Source: Isotricha intestinalis (Eukaryota; Ciliophora; Litostomatea; Vestibuliferida; Isotrichidae). From it: DNA of 12,731 bases. The stretch's first letter is position 1. Each line of letters opens with the position of its first letter. Shown here one piece after another: positions 1 to 9,200 of this stretch. The notes below the pieces were generated by a model. It was not told the DNA's origin and made no database searches. It was given only the letters and a program-made list of their open reading frames with translations. The DNA lies in contig JAJJLU010004472.1 in assembly GCA_023807065.1 (NCBI GenBank), positions 1-12,731 on the forward strand, given 5' to 3'. Position numbers and translations under genes: made by a program.

Positions 1-986
1 GGATCAAATTGTTTCTTTTTATATAATTTAGTTATAAATGATTTAAAATTTCTTATTATTTTTTTATCTATTGTTTCTCTTTTTGCATATTTTGCTTTAA
101 ATGAACTTAAAAAAGGAAGTTTTTTAATTAAATTTTCATCTTTATTATTATTTTTATTTTCATTATTATTAATTATTTTATTACTATTATTAATTTTTAT
201 TTCTGGAAAAAGCTCATTATTTGAAAAATTTGAGTTTTCATTTTCTTTATTTTCTTCTTCTTCATATTTGTCACAAAATTGAGAATTAATTTCAAAATCT
301 GAATCATCAGTTTTTGTACTTTCTGAACGTGTATCGTTGTAATTTTTATCAAAATGATTTATATTCATTTCAACATCTGAAATTCCTTTTTTAATTTCAG
401 AAGCACCATTTAATCCTAAATAATTTTTTATTGCAACGTTACACTCATTTTTAAATTTTTTATAATATATATCTAACAAATTCACTTCAGAAAAAACATT
501 AAGTCCCATAACTTTTTGGAAAAATTGATGTTTCTTTTCAAATTCATTCTTTCTTGCTTTCAATAGTAAATTTTTTAAAGTATTATTATAATATTCTTTT
601 GCTTCTTCGTTTTTTCTTTCTTTGAGCATTTGAAAAAATTTTATTTTTGAAATTACATAAAGAAACGATTTATTATTTTCAAAAAAATTTCTATTTTGAT
701 TTTCAAAAAAATTAATTATTTCATCTAATTGATTTTCATCATAAAGATTTTTTAATTGTATTTGCAATTGATTTATAGATTCATTAATATTTTCATTATT
801 TCTTATATTATTTAATGAAAGGTCAATACAATAATTGTTGGGTTTTGAATTTATGAAATTATCATTTAGTAAACTTGGACCACTCAAATCTTTTGTTTCA
901 TCATCTTCAAAATTATTACATGAATCAAAAGAGGTAAATGAATTTTGATTAAATAAAAATTCACTTGATTCATGAGATAATTGCAT
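1..986 (-). CDS. Asn-rich protein with CTLH-like helical domain, partial (N-terminal 328 residues)
   Basis: The frame is open from an ATG at 984-986 to the left edge (328 codons plus 2 bases), so the C-terminus is missing. An in-frame TAA lies five codons upstream of this ATG, which supports the start. Residues 1-68 are acidic, Ser/Asn-rich and probably disordered. Residues about 70-142 are amphipathic helix with the spacing of a CTLH domain: NQLDEIINFFENQ, then NKSFLYVISKIKFFQML, then an acidic/basic turn and AKEYYNNTLKNLL. CTLH domains occur in GID/CTLH ubiquitin-ligase subunits and relatives, where they mediate protein contacts. No LisH motif is visible ahead of it. Residues 210-285 are an acidic Asn/Glu linker. 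Residues 286-328 are a basic block (KKLPFLSSFKAKYAKRE) that looks like the beginning of a second folded region. No signal peptide or membrane segment is seen. The CTLH assignment is by eye; function is unknown. Confidence 0.8.
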   Translation of the reverse strand, partial: MQLSHESSEFLFNQNSFTSFDSCNNFEDDETKDLSGPSLLNDNFINSKPNNYCIDLSLNNIRNNENINESINQLQIQLKNLYDENQLDEIINFFENQNRNFFENNKSFLYVISKIKFFQMLKERKNEEAKEYYNNTLKNLLLKARKNEFEKKHQFFQKVMGLNVFSEVNLLDIYYKKFKNECNVAIKNYLGLNGASEIKKGISDVEMNINHFDKNYNDTRSESTKTDDSDFEINSQFCDKYEEEENKENENSNFSNNELFPEIKINNSNKIINNNENKNNNKDENLIKKLPFLSSFKAKYAKRETIDKKIIRNFKSFITKLYKKKQFD

Positions 987-998
987 CTTCTTTTTAAT

Positions 999-1015
999 TT
1001 AAATTTATTTATTTA
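999..1015 (-). promoter_or_regulatory. 17-bp A+T element upstream of the left-edge gene
   Basis: On the minus strand this reads TAAATAAATAAATTTAA and ends 12 nt before the ATG at 986. The identical 17-mer lies 10 nt before the ankyrin gene's ATG (2093-2109). Its position would fit a core-promoter or 5'-leader element in a genome with short leaders. Because it contains only A and T in a very AT-rich background, coincidence is possible. Confidence 0.3.
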
Positions 1016-1122
1016 AGGGAATTATATTTAAAAAAGAATTATAATAAATAGAATTTATGATATTTTACACTAAATTTAATTTATTTTTTTTTTCTTATTA
1101 AATAATAAAATATAATTAAAAT

Positions 1123-2082
1123 TTATTTTACTAATTTTGAAATTATCAAAATAAAAATTGGTAAAACAAAAAATAAAAAACCATTTTGAAAATCAAATGA
1201 AATGTTATTGTTATTATTTTCAATTTTCTTAATAACTTTTTTATTTTCTTCATTGATATTAATTCCTTTTCCTCCAAAATGATTTTTAATAGCATCTTCA
1301 CCTAAAATAGAATAAAAACTTTGTCCTTTATTATTAACAATTCCTTCAATAATAGGATTTAAACTTAATAATTTTTGTAATAATCTCACATTTTCATCAG
1401 GATTATTTAAAGCTACTAACATAATAGGAGTATTACCATCATTATTTTGAATATTTAAATTTATATTTTTATCGCTTAACATAATAGTAAATAATAATGC
1501 ATTTCCTTTTGTTAAAACTGCATAATGTAATAAAGAATTATTATTTATATCCAATATATTTAAATCACTTTTATCAATAAGTAATTGAGCAGAATTTATT
1601 TGTCCTTCAATGATAGCAAAAGTTAAAGGAATTCTACCTAATATATCTTTAGAATTAATATTTGCATTTGAATTAATTAATATTTCTACATTTTCATCTT
1701 GTCCTTTAAAAGCTGATAAATGTAATGGAGTTATTCCCTTATTATCTTTAATATTTATATTTACATTATTTTTAATTAACAATATTAATGAATCTGGCTC
1801 TCCTATATCACTTGAATCTAATAAATACATTATTGGAGACCAATGTTTTATTTTATCTTGTAAATTAATATTTAGGGATTTTTTATTTTTATTTATTAAT
1901 AATATTTCTTCTATTGCTATTTTATTTGATTCCATACATGATATATGTAATATATTTTGATTTTGAGATGTCATTTCTGATAAATCTAATTCTTTTAATA
2001 ACTTTTTTAATTCTTTTGGATTTTGTTTTAAAATATTTTTCCATTTTAATATTAGTTTTTCATCATTTGAAGTAGTTGGCAT
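1123..2082 (-). CDS. Ankyrin-repeat protein with C-terminal tail anchor
   Basis: This is a complete 319-residue protein. A TAA codon directly precedes the ATG in frame, which fixes the start; the stop is TAA. After a Lys-rich helical lead (1-40), about six ankyrin repeats follow: roughly 41-75, 79-112, 113-146, 147-179, 180-213 and 214-246, with a weak seventh to about 270. The third is canonical (NKGITPLHLSAFKGQDENVE, then LI and NANINSKD); the fourth (RIPLTFAIIEGQ) and fifth (NSLLHYAVLTKG) are good matches, while the second carries a longer insertion. Residues 280-299 are a Lys/Asn-rich hinge. Residues 301-315 (GFLFFVLPIFILIIS) are strongly hydrophobic and are followed by KLVK at the end, which is the layout of a tail-anchored membrane protein with the repeats in the cytosol. 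There is no N-terminal signal peptide. Ankyrin stacks bind other proteins; the partner here cannot be read. The gene lies 136 bp downstream of nothing else on its strand except the left-edge gene, which shares its orientation. Confidence 0.93.
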   Translation of the reverse strand: MPTTSNDEKLILKWKNILKQNPKELKKLLKELDLSEMTSQNQNILHISCMESNKIAIEEILLINKNKKSLNINLQDKIKHWSPIMYLLDSSDIGEPDSLILLIKNNVNINIKDNKGITPLHLSAFKGQDENVEILINSNANINSKDILGRIPLTFAIIEGQINSAQLLIDKSDLNILDINNNSLLHYAVLTKGNALLFTIMLSDKNINLNIQNNDGNTPIMLVALNNPDENVRLLQKLLSLNPIIEGIVNNKGQSFYSILGEDAIKNHFGGKGININEENKKVIKKIENNNNNISFDFQNGFLFFVLPIFILIISKLVK

Positions 2083-2092
2083 TTACAGATAA

Positions 2093-2109
2093 TTAAATTT
2101 ATTTATTTA
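2093..2109 (-). promoter_or_regulatory. 17-bp A+T element upstream of the ankyrin gene
   Basis: This is the second copy of TAAATAAATAAATTTAA (minus strand), ending 10 nt before the ATG at 2082. The match to the copy at 999-1015 is exact, and the distance to the start codon differs by 2 nt. It may be a core-promoter or leader element, or chance in A+T-rich DNA. Confidence 0.3.
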
Positions 2110-2185
2110 TTTTTTAAAATTGAACAATTTTTAATATATTAAGAATTAACTCTATTATAATAATTATTTTATTTTTTTAATTATT

Positions 2186-2645
2186 TTAATATCTAAAATA
2201 TTTTGAAATATTAGGTAAAGCACTCATTTTGTGTAATTTCATTCCAAAAGAAGATTTATTATGAATTACTTTATTTGAATTATCCTTATTATACTTATTA
2301 TTCTCATAATTCTTTTTATTATAGTTTTAAAAACAACAATTTCTTTTGTTTTATCTCCTATAATTTCTCCTTCTAAATTAAAAACAGGTTAATTATTAAA
2401 TTTCTTTTCCTCTTTATTTGATTATAAAGTGTTTCAAGTAGATGTATATTATTCATATTTAAATAAAATTAATTTTTTGTCATATTGTTCAATTTATAAT
2501 TATAATTTTTATGTTCCAAGGAATTTCCTTGTGAAATAAATCTTTTTCTTTTTTTTAGAGATTTGTCATAATTATTATAACTATTATTTTTTCTATAACT
2601 ATCAAAAGAATTTTGTACTTTCATTATAATTATTTCCTCTATGAA
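2186..2645 (-). pseudogene. Probable decayed Asn/Lys-rich gene, frameshifted
   Basis: On the minus strand three open stretches follow one another in shifted frames: 2472-2645 (58 codons, including an ATG at 2624 that gives a 51-residue ORF ending at 2469), 2269-2388 (40 codons) and 2189-2326 (46 codons, ending in TAA at 2186). Their content resembles the genes here rather than random AT DNA: SYRKNNSYNNYDKSLKKRK, PVFNLEGEIIGDKTKEIVVF and SSFGMKLHKMSALPNISKYF. The second and third can be joined by a one-base shift near 2327, within a T/A run. The 2472-2645 frame also resumes after its TAA as MNNIHLLETLYNQ. The remnant ends about 100 bp before the ankyrin start, similar to the 136-bp gap between the intact genes. 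Caution: with this composition a random frame has a stop about every ten codons, so runs of 40-58 codons are individually only mildly unusual. It could instead be a single 51-residue gene, or chance. The family is not recognised. Confidence 0.45.
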
Positions 2646-3294
2646 TTATTATTTTTGAATAATCTTAACCTTTTCTTTTTGTTTTTTAATTTGAACTTCC
2701 TTTATTATATATTATAGTTTATTATTATTTTTTTAAATAATAATGAGATATTATTTTAGTTTATTTAATTTATTTCAAACTCCTTTTTATTATTTTCCAT
2801 TATAAAAACCTATATTTCCATTTCTTCTTTTATAATTATTAAACTTAATAATCTCATTTTGAATTGAGAATATTAAATGAATAATAATTTCTTCTGTAAT
2901 TTTCGTGAGATAAATTGGAATTATTAAAAATACAATAGATGACACCATTTTATTTGATTCGTTGAATTCGAGAAATTATTTTCTTTAATTAATTTATAGA
3001 ATCTTCTTTTGATTTTTTATTTACTAAACTAAAAAATCTGATTATTAAAAAGAAATGTTTAAATATTCTAATTTTCTGGATATAATTCATATACTTTTCA
3101 AATTTTAACTTTATATATTTTATTTTAATCAAAATATTTTATTTCTTTTTCTTCTTTAGGGATATAAATTAGTTTTTATTCTTATTTGATTAATATATAT
3201 ATTATTTTTTATTTAAATTTTTGATTAAAAGTCTTTAAATTAAAAGATAATATTTTTTAATTATTAATAAAATATAATAATTAAATTAAAAATA
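2646..3294. other. AT-rich stretch without a supported gene
   Basis: This lies between the probable pseudogene and the giant gene. Short minus-strand open runs exist, for example a lysine-rich run around 2650-2700 in the same frame as the 2472-2645 stretch, and a run through about 3010-3120. None exceeds what the background stop frequency allows. The decayed gene may once have extended into this stretch, but I cannot support that. It also contains the 3' flank of the giant gene; no clear termination signal stands out from the A+T background. Confidence 0.5.
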
Positions 3295-6200
3295 TTAATA
3301 ATTTTTTACTACAAAGAAATCAGTAGAATTCTTCATAGGAACAGTTTTATATTGTTTATTCGAAATTATTTTTTTATTAGCATCATTACATTTTGTATAT
3401 TTGACACATACATTAACAAAATCAACCATATAACATCGAGCAAAAGATTCTTCTTCAATTTCATATATTTCTCTACCATATTGATAACTTTCAAAATTAG
3501 ATGTTAATGTTACATTAATATCTGTTGATTGAGTACTAAAATCGATATCCATTGAATAATTAACATCATTCACTTCAACTTCAACAGCTTCAACAAGTCT
3601 TCCACATCCAATTAAATTTCTACTTAAATCCAAATTGAGCTTTTTAGGTTTATTTTGATTAGTTATAATAGCTTTAACTTTAGGTTTTTTAATATCAGAA
3701 TCTTCAAATTCAAAATTATATTGGAATTTTGTTTTTTTGGTCATATCTACAATAGTATAATTAACAGTTGTAATTTGATTTTGACTTCCAACAACATAAG
3801 TATTTTCTTCTGAGCCTTCAGTTATTTCTGTTACTTCATTATTAACTGATTCTACTTTATCTGAAATTGATTTATATTTTTCTGCAAATGTACTATATGT
3901 TATATTTGCACATTCATTTAATCCATCATTTATATTATTAATTGATTCTATTAAATAATTTTTAACTTTATCATAACTTTCTTTTATCTTCGTATAGTAA
4001 TCTAAACTTGTTGTTTTTAAATATTCTAATTTTTCATTTAGTGAATTAAGAATATCCTCTTCATAAGCATTATCTGTAATTCTTTTTTGAGAAGATTTAT
4101 ATGCAGAATTCACTTTATCAATATATTTTGTTATTAAATTATCAAATTCTTGGAATTTTTCAAAAGAATCAATATATTTTTTAGTATTAGAAGAAGAAGT
4201 TAATAGTTTTTTAAATGTGTCATCAATTGCTTTATCTGCAATTCTTTGTTGATTTTCAATTTCAATTTCTTCTTCTGTTAAAAGACGTTCAAGTCTTCTT
4301 CTGTTTAATTCATTTCTTCTATTTATTTCATTTTCTAAATGTAAAGGATAATTTGTAGTACCATAAGTATTAATATTATCTAGTTCTTTTTCTATATAAT
4401 CATTTTTAAATTTTAAATAAATATTATCTGATTTATTAATAAATTCATTAAGATTAAAATTATTGTTATATTTTTCAATATTTTCGTCAAGATTTACTAA
4501 TATTGCATGTTTTGTTTCACGATTTAATATACTTAATAATTGTTCAAATAATGGTTGAACTTGTGTTTCTCCATAATTATTTAAATAATTTATTAAATTA
4601 TCAGATATTTGAAAAGTATTTAAATGAGCATTAAAGTTTTTAATTGAAACTAAAGTATTATTCATTTTATTATTAATATCATTTAAAACAGAATCTGGTT
4701 CTACAGTGAATAAATCATCAATTCTTGATTTTAATATTTCTCTATCATTTTTTATAATTTCAACCATTTCATTTGTTTTTGAATTCATTACTTCTGTATA
4801 TGATGAAATTAATTGTTCTTTGAAATATTTATTTAATAAAGATATATAATCTCTTTCAATATCATTTTGAACAGAAATTATATTTTCTTCTATTTTTCCA
4901 TAAATCAATTCATTAAAATTTAATTGGATAGAAGTATCTGTTTCTAACATTGTTTTATATCTTTGAATAATATAGTCTTTTGAATCTAATATAAATTCAT
5001 CTACTTTTGTTTCTAGTAAATTTAAAACTTCATTATTTCTATTTTGAACAGTTAAATCTAAATCATTTAAAGAGAATAATTTTATTTTTAAATCTTTTGT
5101 CAAAGCATGAATTTTCTCTGAATTTGCTCCAGTTACAGAAAGATAATATCCTAAAGATTTTACTAAAGAATATTTTAAATTATTATATAAACTTGATATT
5201 TTGAAATTTTCATTATATCTTATAACTCTCTTAAAGAAATCATTTCCAAATGATGGAATAATATTATTTAATAAATTATTAAAGTTTGATTTAACAAGAG
5301 ATTTAACAATTGTATTGAATTTACTTTCCTCATTTTCTTTTTGAGATGTAAAAAATGTATTAAAAGAGTCTTTTATTTGTATAAGAATTTGACCCACATT
5401 TGAAAAATCTAAAATATCCCATGTTCTTAAATCTACTTCATAATTATCTCCTTTTGTTGACTTTGAAATTTCTTCTATTTTACTTATTTTAGAATTTAAT
5501 GTTGAATCAATATCATCTAATATAGCTTGACTTAAATCATAAGAATCATATCCTGCATTATTTGAAGAATCCTTTTCAATTTCTTTTAAAATTGGATATA
5601 AAATTGAATTATATGCATTAGATATTTCATCATTAATTAATTTTTCTAAATCATCTAAATTTACTTTTTCTTTTATTTTATCATGATATTCATTATATTT
5701 AAAATCAATTTTTAATCTAGTAATATCTTTATATTCATTTACATAATTTAAAATAATATTATCAAGAATAACACCTAAATTATATGAAGAATTCAATAAT
5801 AATTTTTCTTCATTATATTGAGTAGTATAAGCATTGGCTTCTTTTATATATTCATTTAAATATTTTTCAACATAATTAGTATATACATTATCAAACATAT
5901 TTTGATGGAAATCATCAATAATTTTAAATACTGTATTTTTTAATTTATTAAAAATTTCTGTTTTATATCCATTTAATCTATTATTAATTTGTGAATAATC
6001 TTTATTATATGAAGTTAAAGTTGAATTAAGTCTTTTTGCTTCATTAGAAAAATGACTTTTTATTTTATTTAATATTTCTACAATATTTTGTTTAATTTCT
6101 TCTACTTGAGTATTATCCAAATCTTTAACTTGATTCTTATATAAATCAGCAATTCTTTTTTCTATTTCTTCTTTAGTGAAATAAAAAGTAATTTGACTTT

Positions 6201-9200
6201 CTAACTTTTGAGAAAATTCTTCTTTTAAAGTTAAAAATTCTTGAGAAATTTCTAAATTATTATTATATAATGTTGTAGATAATTTACTAATAAATTCATC
6301 TTGATCAAAAATCCAATTTTCAATCAATAATTCTTTGAATTTCTCAAGATTTAAATAAACAAAGACTTTTTTATTTATTTCTTCATATAATTCTTCAACT
6401 TGTTTTCCACTTATTGAATTTTGTAAATAAAATCTACAAGTAAGTGATATTTCATCATTTATTTTATGATTATTGATTTGGAAAATGTCATTTATTTTTT
6501 CTGATAGAGAAATATTTGTGTTTAATACATTTTGAGATAAAATAGAATTTATTTTAAAGAAATTTGTTCTTGGAACTTGAAGAACATATATTTGTTTATC
6601 AAAAGTTAATGCCTCATTTTCAGAATTTATTATATTGTTAATTAAATAATTAAATAAATCATTAACTTCTGTTCTTCTTCGATCAAGAATATTATTAAAA
6701 CCAACATTATTAGTTGGTATTTTATTAATAATATTTTGATGAGTTGATTTGATTACTTTAAGTAAGTAGTTATAATAATAAGTAATAGTATAATTAAATT
6801 CACTTTTTTGATGAGTTTCTATAGAATCAAAATACATTCTTGTTATATTTTGTTCAATTAATGACCTATATATTGATGCTGTAATACCAAATTCATCAAT
6901 TGAATTTTTAAAATCATTAATATTATTTTGCATTTCATTTTTTAAAGTATCATATGCTTCATTCCATTTATCTGATATATCATTGAGTAAGTCTCCCATT
7001 ATATTTTCAATGTTATTTTGATAATAATTATAAGAACTCTTAATGATTTCATCTCCATATTTTTCATATAATAATGAATTAATCTCATTTTTAAGTGGAG
7101 ATAAATAATCTAAAGTTATTTTTTGATTAATTGTGCGTTCTTCTATTGATAAAAGAGTATTTTTAAATTCTTTAATTTTTTCAGTATAAGAGTTTACTTT
7201 TTGGTTTATTGAGGAATAAAATTCATTTAATTTTTTATGAAATTTCTTTAAATTAATATCTGAATCTATGGTATGCTCTATTAATTTTAAATGATTATTT
7301 GAATAATTATTTATTGAATAACAAAAGTTATCTGAATCAATAATTACCCACCAAGCTCCATTAACACATCCATAAGTTTTTTTTCTTTGAAAAGTTACAC
7401 AAAAATCATTTGTTTGATCATTTACAATATTTTGTTTAAGAATTTGTCTATTTCTATTATTTAAATAATTATTGATTTCATTAACATCTGAATTTCTGGA
7501 TTTTTTATAATTTTGATATTTTTCTACATATATATTATTAAATATATTATCAGATATATATTTATTAAGTTTATCAAATAAACTATCAACATTTTTAATA
7601 TGGTCATCAATAAAATATAATTCTTCTAAATCTTTATATACATCACTTATTTTATTATTTTTAAAGTTTTGTAACACTTCTCTAATTGGAGTGATAATTC
7701 CTTTATATTCTAATAATAATTCTTTATATAATTTATTGTTAATATATTGTTGAGATTTAGCTAAATAGTCTTTATAAGTTTGAAATTTCTTTTTATAACC
7801 TTCTGTAGATGATTGTGATGTTATTGTATCTTCGAAATGTCTTAAAGTACTATAATGTGCAGGATCATAATTTGTTACTTTAACCAAATGCTTATCATCG
7901 GTATGATAATTTTTTAATAAATCTATAATTTTATTTTTATTATTTATTACAGCATTTAAATTATCTAAATATTCTTTTGATAACAATTTATTTTTATGTA
8001 ATTCATTATTTATTTTATTTAAACAACTTTCAAATGTTTCATGATATAATTTTGCTAAATCTTCAAGAGATTCTTCAGAAAATAATACAAATAAATCTGA
8101 AGTTAAATCATATAAATATTGTTTATTTTCTTTTAAAAAGTTTTCAATATATTTATTCTTTTCACTTATATAATAATCATTTTCCATTCTAATTTTATTT
8201 GATATAGTTACTCCATGATTACTGATATTTTCTCCAATAGCATTTTTATTATCATTAGTTAAAAAAGTTTCTTTTAAAACATTTTCATTTAAAGGAAATA
8301 ATTCTTCTGCTTTTTTGTCCATTTCTTTTAAAATATTAGTAAAATTGTCTTCAAAAATAGTCATTATTTCATCAAAAGTTTTATCAATATACTCATCATT
8401 ATCTAAAGTATTTGCAATATTAATTGATTTTTCAATAACATCATAAAATGAATAATTATTTGAACTTATATCATAGTTAGACATTAAATATCCACTATCT
8501 TTTATTTCCATTTCTTTTATAATTTTTTCTTTTATTTTATTTTTGATTTCCTCAAAAGAATTTTTAATGTAATATAAATTACTTAGAGTTGTTTTATAAT
8601 CTTCATCATTTGCCCTTTCAATTGTGAAATCTCTATTATCTAATTTTGTATATAAACTTTCTATTATCTTTTCTTCTTTTTGTAAACTTTCAACTAATTT
8701 ATCTTCAAAGTTTTTGACGACTAAATCTACTTTTTTTTTAATTAAATCAAATTCATATTTATAATAATTATTTAATATAGACTCTGATTCTTCTATGGTT
8801 CCAATAAATGAATTTGATGTATTATTTAAATAATAAGTTGAAATTTCTGTTAATTTACTTTTCTTTGAATTCAATATTTCTGATAATTTTTTAAGATTAT
8901 CAAAAAGTCCAATAACCAAATCATGAGAATATTCTATATATTCATATATATTATTATTTAAAACACTTATATTCTTTTTAATTCCTCCATTTTCAATTTC
9001 ATTTAATAATTGAGATAATTTATTTTTTATATTTGTTGTTTCATCTATAAATACAGTAGGTAATACTCTTAAATTTTCTAAAGATAATGTTGAATCAAAA
9101 ATTTCTGAAAAATCTTGAAATTTAATAAGAGAATTTAAATCACTTATTCTTTCATTAATTTCTAGTGTCATACTATCTAAAGAATTATTTGTTTTTTCAT

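Noticed and set aside
1080..1085. AATAAA on the minus strand downstream of the ankyrin stop as a polyadenylation signal
   Set aside because: The hexamer is frequent by chance in such AT-rich DNA, and the other gene ends do not share a clear equivalent at a fixed distance.
1610..1960. 116-codon plus-strand ORF
   Set aside because: It lies antisense inside the ankyrin gene, whose repeat pattern is unmistakable on the minus strand; it is hydrophobic only because it is the complement of that coding sequence.
2186..2645. An intact gene with small introns instead of a pseudogene
   Set aside because: The frame changes need shifts of one base at A/T runs, with no GT...AG segment that could be removed to restore the frame.
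2700..3170. A minus-strand frame that reads plausibly if stops are taken as glutamine, suggesting a reassigned genetic code
   Set aside because: Its stop density is about one in ten to twelve codons, equal to chance at this base composition, and the intact genes contain no in-frame stop in over 3000 codons.
5007..5204. 65-codon plus-strand ORF
   Set aside because: Shadow of the giant gene in another frame, rich in Leu/Ile/Phe as expected for the complement of Lys/Asn/Glu codons.
7977..8192. 71-codon plus-strand ORF
   Set aside because: Antisense to the giant gene, with the same complement bias and no domain.
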